This document shows, in pieces, positions 18,050-25,795 of a stretch of DNA of 64,000 nucleotides. Each line of letters opens with the position of its first letter. Within the stretch, counting starts at the first letter, position 1. The DNA is from Arthrobacter sp. H16F315 (GTDB lineage Bacteria; Actinomycetota; Actinomycetes; Actinomycetales; Micrococcaceae): the NCBI RefSeq assembly GCF_024124825.1, contig NZ_JAMXSS010000002.1, forward strand, positions 806,001 through 870,000, given 5' to 3'. The notes beneath the pieces are model-generated. The model was given only the letters and a program-made list of their open reading frames with translations. It did not search any database and had not been told where the DNA came from. Position numbers and translations under genes: made by a program.

Positions 18050-18727
18050 ATGCGCACATCGATCAAGACTTTCGCCGGTATCGCAGCGGCCGGTTCGCTG
18101 ATGTTCTCCCTGGCTGCCTGCAGTCCCTCGGACAACGCTTCCGCCGCCCCGGCGTCCTCCTCGGCCTCGATGTCCGCTGAGGCGCCCAAGGCGCTGGCCT
18201 CCATCCCGGCCCTGACCGGGACCTCCACTGCCGTGAAGCTCGATGCCTCCTTCGCCAAGGCCCTTGAGACCCTGAAGCTGACCCCGGGCACCGTCGGGAC
18301 CGCGGCACTGACCGATGGTTCGCTGATCTTCCCGATCACCGGCGGCAAGGTCGATTACTACGACCCGGCCAAGGACTACCGCCCGTTCGTGCAGGGCCTG
18401 ATCAGCCACGCCGGTTCCGGGTTCTCCCTGACCGCCGGAGACACCAAGGTCGACCTGACCAACTTCACCATCGACCCGGGCACCTCCAAGCTCTACGGCG
18501 ACGTCGCGGTCAACGGCACCACCGCCGCGAAGCAGGCCTACATCTTCAACCTCGACGGCTCCACCCTCAAGCCCCTCGCCAAGGCCGGCGACACCGCCGT
18601 CCTGGAAGGGACCCGGGTGCTGATCTCCGACACCGCCGCCGGCCTGCTGAACAAAACCTTCAAGACCGACGCCGTGAAAGCCGACATGCTCGTCGGCATC
18701 GCCAAAATCACCGTCAACACCAAGTAA
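18050..18727 (+). CDS. Lipoprotein of unknown function, copy A
   Basis: 225-aa secreted lipoprotein. A basic N-terminus (MRTSIKTF) and hydrophobic stretch lead to a lipobox ending in Cys ('FSLAAC', Cys about residue 24), then an Ala/Ser-rich linker. The mature domain has 'GSLIFPITGGKVDYYDP', 'HAGSGFSLTAGDTKVDL' and 'GDVAVNGT', which look like a beta-rich extracellular fold; I cannot name the family. Start chosen at the ATG with AAGGAG upstream. The protein is identical to the one encoded at 24821-25498. Its promoter region has a SigK-type match. Role in the envelope is inferred only from the signal peptide. Confidence 0.8.
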   Translation: MRTSIKTFAGIAAAGSLMFSLAACSPSDNASAAPASSSASMSAEAPKALASIPALTGTSTAVKLDASFAKALETLKLTPGTVGTAALTDGSLIFPITGGKVDYYDPAKDYRPFVQGLISHAGSGFSLTAGDTKVDLTNFTIDPGTSKLYGDVAVNGTTAAKQAYIFNLDGSTLKPLAKAGDTAVLEGTRVLISDTAAGLLNKTFKTDAVKADMLVGIAKITVNTK

Positions 18728-18776
18728 CACCCACCCCTAAATCCTGCCGGTCGAATTGGCGGGCAAGCGAAACAGT

Positions 18777-18806
18777 GAAGCCACGGCTCTTGGGGGCCGT
18801 GGCTTC
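18777..18806 (+). terminator. Terminator hairpin after lipoprotein copy A
   Basis: Perfect 11-bp stem GAAGCCACGGC/GCCGTGGCTTC with an 8-nt loop, 50 bp after the stop codon and just outside the repeat arm. It may also serve the convergent epimerase gene. No long T-run. Confidence 0.65.
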
Positions 18807-18885
18807 GCTGTTGCCTGAGCGAGTTTGTGTGTGTTCCCGCGGGCCGGCCAGCGGGATCGACGTCCCGGAGCCGTTCGCGCCCCCT

Positions 18886-19950
18886 TTAGGCGGGCGGGCC
18901 GCCGCGAAGGGGTGCATTGGCAAATTCGAGCATGCCTTCGTCAAAGCCCACGGCCGGGGACCAGCCAAGCTCCGTCTTGAGCAGCTCAGAGGACGCCGTG
19001 ACGTGGCGGACGTCGCCCAGCCGGTACTCGCCGGTGACCACCGGCACGGGGCCGGCGCTGAACCGGGACAGAGCGGCGGCAACGTCGCCGATCGTGTGGG
19101 CCTCATCGGCGCCGACGTTGTAGACCCGGAATCCAGCGCCACCACCGGTGCCCAGGGACTCGATGGCGGCGATATTCGCGGCGGCCACATCCCGGACGTG
19201 AATGAAGCTGCGCCGTTGCGCACCGTCTTCGAAGACCCGGGGAGCCTCACCCCGGGCCAAGGCCGAACGGAACAGTGACGCGACGCCGGCGTAGGGCGTA
19301 TCCCGCGGCATCCGCGGTCCGTAGACATTGTGGTAGCGCAGCGCCACCGCTTCGCCGCCTGTGCTTCGCGCCCACGCAGCGGCAAGATGCTCCTGGCTCA
19401 CTTTGGACGCGGCATAGACGTTGCGCGGGTCAAGGGGCGCGTCCTCCGTGACCATCGCCGGGTTCAGCAGGGCGCCGGTCGCCGGGTTGCGGGGATCGTA
19501 GACTCCGGCGCGCAGGTCCGCCTCGGCGCGGGGCCCGGGCCGCACCGGCGCACCGGTCACGGAGTCGGTGTAGGCACCCTCGCCGTAGACCACCATGGAG
19601 GAGGCCAGGACCAGCCGCTGGATACCGCGGCGTTCCATCGCGGCCAGCAGGATCGCCGTCGCGTAGTCGTTGTTGCGGATATAGTCGGGCGCGTCAGCGA
19701 AGCTGACCCCGAGGCCCACTTTCGCACTTTGGTGGCAGACCGTGTCGATGCCGTCCAGCGCACCGTGAACGGCGTCGGGGTCTGTGACGTCTCCGGTCAG
19801 CAACTCCACCCGGGGATCAAACGCCGGCGGTCCTTGATGGAGGCCCGGGTCCAGTGAATCCAGGACCCGCACGGACCAGCCGTTGGCGAGGGCGGCGTCG
19901 ACTATGTGGGAACCGATGAATCCGGCGCCGCCGGTGACAAGGAGCCTCAT
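18886..19950 (-). CDS. NAD-dependent sugar epimerase/dehydratase (GalE-like)
   Basis: 354-aa extended-SDR enzyme acting on a nucleotide-activated sugar. Rossmann motif 'LVTGGAGFIGSHIVDAAL', active-site 'ASSMVVYGEG' and YxxxK in 'NVYAASKVSQEHL', then 'ALRYHNVYGPRMPRDTPYAG' and 'RSFIHVRDVAAANI'. It lies 4 bases after and on the same strand as the MTA phosphorylase gene (their ends overlap), so they are co-transcribed. Pairing of an MTA phosphorylase with a GalE-type epimerase matches Mycobacterium Rv0535-Rv0536 (pnp-galE3). A ribo-to-xylo epimerisation of a methylthio-pentose is a plausible role. Classical UDP-galactose epimerase is the alternative, since the gal operon lacks galE. Confidence 0.85.
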   Translation of the reverse strand: MRLLVTGGAGFIGSHIVDAALANGWSVRVLDSLDPGLHQGPPAFDPRVELLTGDVTDPDAVHGALDGIDTVCHQSAKVGLGVSFADAPDYIRNNDYATAILLAAMERRGIQRLVLASSMVVYGEGAYTDSVTGAPVRPGPRAEADLRAGVYDPRNPATGALLNPAMVTEDAPLDPRNVYAASKVSQEHLAAAWARSTGGEAVALRYHNVYGPRMPRDTPYAGVASLFRSALARGEAPRVFEDGAQRRSFIHVRDVAAANIAAIESLGTGGGAGFRVYNVGADEAHTIGDVAAALSRFSAGPVPVVTGEYRLGDVRHVTASSELLKTELGWSPAVGFDEGMLEFANAPLRGGPPA

Positions 19951-20827
19951 GAGGCGGACACCGCCCGGCGCACAACCGGTAACGCCAGCACACGGTTCAC
20001 CGCCGTCGGATCCATCAGTGGACGGGGGGCATAGTCATCATCGATGGCGGCAATCGTCGCCTCCAGCACAGCCAGGACAGTACCCTGGGCGTTCTTCAGC
20101 CGCGCAAACACGGCGTCGGCGGTGACCGGGTCCGAACCGTCGTGGCCGGTATCCGAGTCCGTAATGAATGCCAGATTCGCGAAGCCCATGTTCAGTTCGG
20201 CGGCGAGGAGGGGTTCGGGGTACTGGGTCATGCTGATGATGTCAGCGCCCCCGCTGACGTACCAGGCGGATTCGGCTTTCGTGGAAAAGCGCGGCCCGTT
20301 GACAACCACCACGGTGCCCTGCAAAACATGGGAGACATCCTGGGCCAGCAGCGCGGTAGCGAGGTGTGCACGCAGTGCCGGGCAGAAGGGCTCCGAGGCC
20401 GGCAGGTGCTGCACGCCGGCCGGCTCGACGCCGTCGGCAACTGTGCCGTCGTAATAGCTATCGGCGCGCCCCCAGGTCCGGTCGATCAGTTGGTCCGTGA
20501 CCACAAACGTCTCCGGCCCGTAGCCCTCGTGCAGGCCGCCCACCGCCGAAGACGATATAACAGCCTCGACGCCAAGGCTTTTTAAAGCCCAGAGGTTGGC
20601 CCGGTAGTTGATCTTCTGGGGCGGGGAGAGTGGCCGCCGCCGTGGCGGGGCAGGAATGCCACGGTCCGTCCGGCCACCTCGGCCAGCGTGATGGGGCCCG
20701 ACGGCGGTCCGTACGGAGTCTCGACGTCGACGGTGTCCTTGACGATTGCGCCAGGGAGCCCGTACGTGCCGGATCCTCCGATTATTCCGATGCGCGCCTG
20801 CGCCGTGCCGGCAAATGATTGTTCCAT
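19947..20827 (-). CDS. mtnP: S-methyl-5'-thioadenosine phosphorylase, frameshifted
   Basis: Phosphorolyses methylthioadenosine to adenine and 5-methylthioribose-1-phosphate; about 293 aa after restoring one base. The N-terminal frame carries '[14 protein letters not shown]', '[12 protein letters not shown]' and 'FLPRHGGGH'. The second frame carries '[20 protein letters not shown]', '[20 protein letters not shown]' and '[15 protein letters not shown]' with the Asp-containing base-recognition stretch '[10 protein letters not shown]'. The break is at a G4 run on the plus strand (20623-20626). It is coupled to the epimerase gene by a 4-nt overlap. Neighbouring GT2 and DUF2064 genes suggest the methylthioribose product may go into a glycan rather than methionine salvage; no mtnA/B/C genes are present here. 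Confidence 0.86.
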
Positions 20828-21005
20828 ACAACCATCCTGTCACCCGGACGGGAGGTGCCGCGGCGGGCCCGCCGCGTTCAGCGGAGTTTCCCGGCACTGT
20901 CGATGCCGTCCCACGCAGCCTTCTCCGCGGGCCGCGGCTCCATGTTTTCTGGACTCGCAGGGGCCGGCGGCACCGTGGGCGCAGGAATGATGGTGTGATC
21001 TAGCT

Positions 21006-22149
21006 ATGGAAAAGCTCACCAACGCCTTGGCCGCCAGATTTGCCTCGCCGACGCGCAGCACCCGGCTGACGGTGGTGTTGGGACGCTGGCTGGGGCTGAG
21101 CTTCACCATCTGTTTCCTGACGGGTCTGTTCAGCCACGGGCTCCAGGAACCACCGTACTGGATGTTCTTCCTTACCCGCCCTGCCTGGATTTACCAGCTG
21201 ACCCAGGGAGTACACGTAACGGCCGGCATTGCCGCCATTCCGCTCCTTCTGGCGAAGTTATGGTCGGTGTATCCCGAACTGCTGACATGGCCACCGGTTA
21301 AGTCCGTGGTGCACGGCCTGGAACGGGGTTCCATCGCCCTGTTCATCGCCTCTTCCCTGGTGCAGCTGACGACTGGCCTGATCAATACCTACAAGTGGTA
21401 TCCCTGGCCGTTCCCGTTCCGCGAAACACATTTCTGGCTGGCCTGGGTCATCTCGGGGGTCCCTGCTGCTCCACATCGCCGTCAAACTTCCGGCGATCAT
21501 GGAGAACTGGCGCGCCCGTTCCGGCAGTGGTCCGGCGGACGAGACGGCGCCGGGCCGCTGGTCCCGGCGTGCGTTCCTGGCCGGGGTCGCGGCCAGCACG
21601 GGAGCCCTGTTGTCCACAACCGCCGGTCAGTCCTTTGCCTGGCTGGACCCGCTAAACCTCTTCGCACCCCGGAACATGGGCACGGGGCCCCAGTCCGTTC
21701 CGGTGAACCGCACGGCCGCCGACGCGAAGGTTGCGGACCTGGCGGGTTCCACGGACTGGAAGCTGACCGTTACACATCGAGGGACCAGCCGCTCGTACAC
21801 CCTGGCCCAGCTCAAAGCACTGCCGCAGTCCGAGCAAGAGCTTCCCATCGCCTGTGTTGAAGGCTGGAGCCAGACGGCCCGCTGGCGGGGCGTCCGGATC
21901 CGGGACCTGGTCAGTGGCGTCGGCGCCCCGTCATCCTCCACCCTGCGCGTCACCAGCCTGGAACCGGAAGGCGCCTACCGGACGATGCTAATGCCCGCCG
22001 CGTATGTGCAGGATGAGCAAACCCTGGTGGCCCTGGAACTTAACGGCCAGACGCTCGACCTGGACCACGGGTACCCGGCCCGCGTCATCGCCCCCGGACG
22101 CCCGGGTGTGCTGCAAACAAAGTGGCTGCAGACTGTGGAGGTCCTGTGA
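21006..22149 (+). CDS. Cytochrome b561-like/molybdopterin oxidoreductase fusion, frameshifted
   Basis: About 380 aa once one surplus G (run 21455-21459) is removed. The N-terminal 150-160 residues are membrane-bound, with candidate haem histidines in 'LFSHGLQEPP', 'GVHVTAGIAA', 'RETHFWLAWVISG' and 'LLLHIAVKL'. A linker and another helix with 'SRRAFLAGVAAS' follow, then a C-terminal sulfite-oxidase/YedY-type domain whose molybdenum-ligand Cys is in 'LPIACVEGWSQTARWRGVRI'. This unites in one chain the MsrP and MsrQ roles of other bacteria: membrane electron transfer and Moco catalysis on the outer face. Possible substrates are thioethers or sulfoxides, which fits a methylthio-sugar locus (inference). 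The next gene overlaps by 4 nt. Confidence 0.82.
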
Positions 22150-22586
22150 AAACCGCGAAGATCTACCGGATCGTCCTAGGCGCGGCAGGGGTGGCGGTGA
22201 TCGGCTACGGGCTCTTGGGGCTGCCGACCCAGCTCGGGCCGGCCCAGCTGCTTGGGCTGCTGCTCTGGCTGGCGGTGGCCGTCCTGCTCCACGACGGCGT
22301 CATCGTCCCGGTCGCCACCGTGGCCGGAGCGGGCCTGACCCGGATGGGCTCACGACTGCGTCCGGCGTCGACAGCAATCATTCGCGGCGCGCTCCTGACG
22401 GGCGCCGTGGTCACCCTGATCGCGGGGGTACTGCTGAAGGCGCAGTCCGTGGCACGTAACACCAGCGCGCTGGAAGCGGACTATGCCGCCAACCTGCTCT
22501 GGTTCTGGGCCGCCTTGGCAGTCGTCGCCGCAGCCCTCGTCTACGTCCTGGAGCGCGTCGGTTCCGGAGCCGGGGAGAGCCGGTAA
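22146..22586 (+). CDS. Small integral membrane protein
   Basis: 146-aa hydrophobic protein with about four predicted helices ('IVLGAAGVAVIGYGLLG', 'LLGLLLWLAVAVLLHDGVIV', 'GALLTGAVVTLIAGVLL', 'LLWFWAALAVVAAALVYVL'). GTG start overlaps the stop of the Moco fusion by 4 nt, so they are translated together; it may be an accessory or electron-transfer partner. Its 3' end overlaps the convergent methyltransferase gene by 46 bp. No family recognised. Confidence 0.8.
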   Translation: MKTAKIYRIVLGAAGVAVIGYGLLGLPTQLGPAQLLGLLLWLAVAVLLHDGVIVPVATVAGAGLTRMGSRLRPASTAIIRGALLTGAVVTLIAGVLLKAQSVARNTSALEADYAANLLWFWAALAVVAAALVYVLERVGSGAGESR

Positions 22587-23248
22587 AAGACGCGGCCCTG
22601 GAGCCGTTGGATGTGCGTGACGGTCCAGCCGCCGGTGTCGGCCCGGGCGGCCAGACCAGGACCGCCGGTCCGTGCCCAGCGGAACGGCTCGCTGCGGTTC
22701 CCGTATTCGTCTTCGAGGACGGCGGGGTAGGCGGTGTCGAGGTATTCGTCCGCTTCGACCTCCACCAGGAGGGTGCCGCGCGCGGTGATCAGCTGGCGGC
22801 AGCGGCGCAGCAAAGCGGTGATGCTCCCGCCGATGCCGATGTTGCCGTCGAGCAAAATAATGGACTGCCAATCACCGGTGTGGGGGACCGCCGCGAAAAC
22901 GGACTGCTCCAGCGCCTGCTCGCCGCGGTTGACTGCGCGGCGGACGGCTTCGGCGCTGGTGTCCAGGCCCAGTGCCTGCAGCCCGAGGGACCGGGCGGCG
23001 GACAGCAGCCGGCCGGGCCCGCAGCCGACGTCCAGGACCGGGCCGCGGAGGCTCGCCAGCAGCGACCGCTCGAGCCCGTTGGCGTCCTCACACCAGCCGC
23101 TGACGTCAAATTCCACGGCCTCGGTGTGATAATGCCGGCCCTCGGGGCGCAGCGTCAGCTTACCTGCACCGAGTTGCAGGGCCCGTGCGTACGGCTCTGC
23201 GTCGCCCTGGCCGAACACGGCAGCGGGGGCAGCCGCAGCGACGGTCAC
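22541..23248 (-). CDS. SAM-dependent class I methyltransferase
   Basis: 235-aa enzyme. The SAM-binding motif I 'VLDVGCGPGRLLSAARSLG', motif 'ALGLDTSAEAVRRAV' and 'SIILLDGNIGIGGSITALL' are in order. The GTG start at 23248 overlaps the stop of the DUF2064 gene by 4 nt, making it the third gene of the GT2-DUF2064-methyltransferase operon. Likely acts on a small molecule or glycan intermediate of that pathway; the substrate is unknown. Confidence 0.85.
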   Translation of the reverse strand: MTVAAAAPAAVFGQGDAEPYARALQLGAGKLTLRPEGRHYHTEAVEFDVSGWCEDANGLERSLLASLRGPVLDVGCGPGRLLSAARSLGLQALGLDTSAEAVRRAVNRGEQALEQSVFAAVPHTGDWQSIILLDGNIGIGGSITALLRRCRQLITARGTLLVEVEADEYLDTAYPAVLEDEYGNRSEPFRWARTGGPGLAARADTGGWTVTHIQRLQGRVFYRLSPAPEPTRSRT

Positions 23249-23946
23249 CGCAGCGCTCCTTCCAGGGGGCGTGACTTCGGCGCCGGGTCTGCGGCAGTTT
23301 TGGCGGCGTTGTCTACGGCGTGTGCGAAGTCGGTGCCGGGGATCTCCGCCGCGATCTGCAACGCGTCGCTGAAGTAGTCCATGTCCCGGAGTTCGGGGAG
23401 GGTCCCGACGGTAAGCCCGGCGGCGGTCAGCCGGGCGTGCTGCTCGGTTCCGGTGGTGTCGGTGGACATCGGCACGCCGCGGATCAGGGCGCCGTCGGGC
23501 CGGCGCAGGGCCAAGGCCCAGAAGCCGCCGTCGGCGGCCGGGCCGAGCCAAGCGTCGCGGGTTGCCTGCGGGGTGGACCAGTCGCGCAGGAGCGCAGCAA
23601 CGTGGTCCGCGGCGAACTGTGGGGTGTCCATCCCGATAATGAGCAGCGGCCCGGTGGTGGCGTCGCAGATCGCGGCGAGCCGTTCGTCCAGCCCGCCGGT
23701 TACTTGCGGGACGACGGTGTAGCCCGCTGCGTCCGCGGGCGAAGGAGTGCCGTCCATAACCAGGATCCGGTGCCGGACCGGGAGCAGCCGGACGGTCGCC
23801 AGGGTGCGGCTCAGGCTCGCCTGGGCCAGTGCCGCCGCATTTTCGGGGCTCAGGGGCGGGCTCAGCCGGGTTTTGACCCGGCCCGGCACGCACTCTTTGG
23901 CGATGACCGCCACAGTAAGATCCACGCTGTTGTCCATAACCGTCAT
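23245..23946 (-). CDS. DUF2064/TIGR04282 family glycosyl- or nucleotidyltransferase
   Basis: 233-aa protein with a GT-A-like fold. It shows 'VPGRVKTRLSPPLSPENAAA' near the N-terminus and 'LLIIGMDTPQFAADHVAALL' and 'AWLGPAADGGFWALAL' later, all typical of DUF2064. This family accompanies GT2 enzymes in several sugar pathways, including arsenosugar biosynthesis. The Mycobacterium relative is Rv0540. The ATG at 23946 overlaps the GT2 stop by 4 nt. Inferred role: activation or transfer of an unusual pentose. Confidence 0.85.
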   Translation of the reverse strand: MTVMDNSVDLTVAVIAKECVPGRVKTRLSPPLSPENAAALAQASLSRTLATVRLLPVRHRILVMDGTPSPADAAGYTVVPQVTGGLDERLAAICDATTGPLLIIGMDTPQFAADHVAALLRDWSTPQATRDAWLGPAADGGFWALALRRPDGALIRGVPMSTDTTGTEQHARLTAAGLTVGTLPELRDMDYFSDALQIAAEIPGTDFAHAVDNAAKTAADPAPKSRPLEGALR

Positions 23947-24668
23947 TCGTTGCCGGCCGCGCCGCGGACCGGTCCGGACGGCAACACAGCAGAGGCATCG
24001 GTGAGGGCCTTGGCTGCCCGGAGCTGCGCGGACATGTCCTTTACAGCCGTCAGGGTGCCCCGGAGCGTCCCGGTGACCTTCGACTTGCCGGTGCGGGGGG
24101 CGTAGGGGACGGGCAGCTCCACGATCCGCCAACGGCGCAGGCTTGCCTTGAGGAACATCTCCAAGGGATAGCCGCTGCGCCGGTCCGCCAAGCCGAGGGA
24201 AAGCAAACCCTCACGGCGGGCGACCCGCATCGGGCCCAGATCCGTGATCCGTTCCCCGGTCAGGCGTCGGAGCCGCCACGCCAGTACGAGGTTGGCGATG
24301 CGGGCGTGCAGCGGCCAGGAACCGCGCTGGGGCCGGCGGCTACCCAGCACCAGATCCGCAGTACCGTCCAGGACAGGCCCGGCCAGCTCCGGCAGCCCGG
24401 CCGGATCCAGCGAACCGTCGCAATCGCAGAACGCGACAAACTCCGACGTCGCGGCGAGGAGGCCGGCATGCGCGGCGGCGCCGAAACCCTTCCGTGCTTC
24501 ATGGACCACTGTCGCACCCAGGCTGGCTGCGAGTTCGGCGGAGCCGTCGGTGGAGCCGTTGTCCACAACGATTGCCCGGTATCCTTTGGGCAGCCGGGAC
24601 AGCACCCACGGCAGGGCACCGCGCTCGTTCAGACACGGAAGAACAACATCCACCAGGGCTGCGGTCAT
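23943..24668 (-). CDS. Glycosyltransferase family 2 (polyprenyl/dolichyl-phosphate sugar synthase type)
   Basis: 241-aa GT-A glycosyltransferase: 'VVLPCLNERGALPWVLSRLP', 'VVDNGSTDGSAELAASLG', DxD-type 'FCDCDGSLDP' and 'ERITDLGPMRVARREGLL'. No transmembrane helix is visible. The family often makes polyprenyl-phosphate sugars for transfer outside the membrane. Start MTAALVDVV is favoured by AAGG 9 nt upstream; an ATG three codons earlier is possible. First gene of a three-gene operon, comparable to Rv0539 beside Rv0540. Confidence 0.86.
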   Translation of the reverse strand: MTAALVDVVLPCLNERGALPWVLSRLPKGYRAIVVDNGSTDGSAELAASLGATVVHEARKGFGAAAHAGLLAATSEFVAFCDCDGSLDPAGLPELAGPVLDGTADLVLGSRRPQRGSWPLHARIANLVLAWRLRRLTGERITDLGPMRVARREGLLSLGLADRRSGYPLEMFLKASLRRWRIVELPVPYAPRTGKSKVTGTLRGTLTAVKDMSAQLRAAKALTDASAVLPSGPVRGAAGNE

Positions 24669-24739
24669 TTCAAACATCCTTATCAGGAGACGGATCAGGC
24701 AGCGCTGCTTCGCCCTGTAATCCTTACGGTATACGCACA

Positions 24740-24774
24740 GTGCCACGGACCTCCAGCAGGAGGTACCGTGGCAC
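24740..24774 (-). terminator. Terminator hairpin after lipoprotein copy B
   Basis: Long stem of about 15 bp (24740-24754 with 24759-24774, one bulged A) and a 4-nt loop, 47 bp after the copy B stop codon and before the GT2 gene. It separates the two transcription units on this strand. No clear T-run. Confidence 0.65.
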
Positions 24775-24820
24775 GCCCCGCCGGTGCAGACCCTGCACCC
24801 GGCGGCTTTTGCGGTGGGTG

Positions 24821-25498
24821 TTACTTGGTGTTGACGGTGATTTTGGCGATGCCGACGAGCATGTCGGCTTTCACGGCGTCGGTCTTGAAGGTTTTGTTCA
24901 GCAGGCCGGCGGCGGTGTCGGAGATCAGCACCCGGGTCCCTTCCAGGACGGCGGTGTCGCCGGCCTTGGCGAGGGGCTTGAGGGTGGAGCCGTCGAGGTT
25001 GAAGATGTAGGCCTGCTTCGCGGCGGTGGTGCCGTTGACCGCGACGTCGCCGTAGAGCTTGGAGGTGCCCGGGTCGATGGTGAAGTTGGTCAGGTCGACC
25101 TTGGTGTCTCCGGCGGTCAGGGAGAACCCGGAACCGGCGTGGCTGATCAGGCCCTGCACGAACGGGCGGTAGTCCTTGGCCGGGTCGTAGTAATCGACCT
25201 TGCCGCCGGTGATCGGGAAGATCAGCGAACCATCGGTCAGTGCCGCGGTCCCGACGGTGCCCGGGGTCAGCTTCAGGGTCTCAAGGGCCTTGGCGAAGGA
25301 GGCATCGAGCTTCACGGCAGTGGAGGTCCCGGTCAGGGCCGGGATGGAGGCCAGCGCCTTGGGCGCCTCAGCGGACATCGAGGCCGAGGAGGACGCCGGG
25401 GCGGCGGAAGCGTTGTCCGAGGGACTGCAGGCAGCCAGGGAGAACATCAGCGAACCGGCCGCTGCGATACCGGCGAAAGTCTTGATCGATGTGCGCAT
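24821..25498 (-). CDS. Lipoprotein of unknown function, copy B
   Basis: 225-aa lipoprotein identical in sequence to the product of 18050-18727: signal peptide, lipobox Cys about residue 24 and the same beta-rich mature domain. It is transcribed toward the GT2 operon but separated from it by a hairpin. Identity extends through the 5' leader and promoter, indicating a recent duplication, gene conversion or an assembly effect. Confidence 0.8.
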   Translation of the reverse strand: MRTSIKTFAGIAAAGSLMFSLAACSPSDNASAAPASSSASMSAEAPKALASIPALTGTSTAVKLDASFAKALETLKLTPGTVGTAALTDGSLIFPITGGKVDYYDPAKDYRPFVQGLISHAGSGFSLTAGDTKVDLTNFTIDPGTSKLYGDVAVNGTTAAKQAYIFNLDGSTLKPLAKAGDTAVLEGTRVLISDTAAGLLNKTFKTDAVKADMLVGIAKITVNTK

Positions 25499-25608
25499 GG
25501 GAATGCTCCTTGAAAGTAGTTCAGTGGATGTATCCGTTCCCGCGGCCACACCGTAAGCGGTGCGGTCCTGACAATGAATCCAGCGGGTCCGGCTTGGTCT
25601 GTCAGGAG

Positions 25609-25638
25609 TACTTCGGGAACACCCCCCACCCCGGATGG
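25609..25638 (-). promoter_or_regulatory. SigK-type ECF promoter of lipoprotein copy B
   Basis: The same CCATCC-N16-CCGAAGTA element as in copy A, here on the minus strand (-35 element 25633-25638, -10 element 25609-25616). Confidence 0.55.
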
Positions 25639-25694
25639 GTCACCCCAAACCCGTAACCAACCCGTTACATCCCGGCCAGGGAAAAGCACAGCTA

Positions 25695-25709
25695 TTGTCG
25701 GCACGACAA
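25695..25709. promoter_or_regulatory. Palindrome in the agaR-like promoter region
   Basis: TTGTCG-GCA-CGACAA, a 6-bp inverted repeat with a 3-nt centre, 23 bp outside the repeat arm and about 90 bp before the DeoR/AgaR-type gene. Possible operator for that gene. Confidence 0.4.
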
Positions 25710-25751
25710 CGAGCTAAAGTGATTGAGTGGCGGTCTTTTCAATCAGAATCG

Positions 25752-25777
25752 ATCGCTGCAGCTAAGAAATCGCTGCA
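25752..25777. promoter_or_regulatory. Direct repeats before the agaR-like start
   Basis: ATCGCTGCA occurs at 25752-25760 and 25769-25777 (17-bp period), just before the start codon at 25796. Tandem sites of this kind are common for DeoR-family autoregulation; not proven. Confidence 0.35.
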
Positions 25778-25795
25778 CCTATGAACAGGAACTAC

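Larger units (their letters stand above)
17876..18735 (+). repeat. 860-bp perfect inverted repeat, left arm
   Basis: This stretch matches, as reverse complement, bases 24813-25672. Identity breaks abruptly at both ends (outside bases differ from 17875/25673 and 18736/24812). It contains the SigK-type promoter, the leader and the whole lipoprotein gene. The arms enclose 6077 bp. No terminal repeats, target duplication or transposase is visible. Recombination between the arms would invert the interior; an assembly artefact is also possible. Confidence 0.92.
24813..25672 (-). repeat. 860-bp perfect inverted repeat, right arm
   Basis: Reverse complement of 17876-18735. It contains the second copy of the lipoprotein gene with the same promoter and leader. 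Outside sequence differs on both sides, and each copy has its own unrelated terminator hairpin just outside the arm, so the identity is confined to the gene and its control region. Confidence 0.92.

Noticed and set aside
18886..19950. galE of the galactose operon
   Set aside because: Not near galT/galK, coupled to mtnP instead, so assigned to the glycan locus; UDP-galactose activity remains possible.
17876..25672. Inverted repeat as ends of a composite transposon
   Set aside because: The arms encode only a lipoprotein and its promoter. There is no transposase, no short terminal inverted repeats and no target-site duplication.
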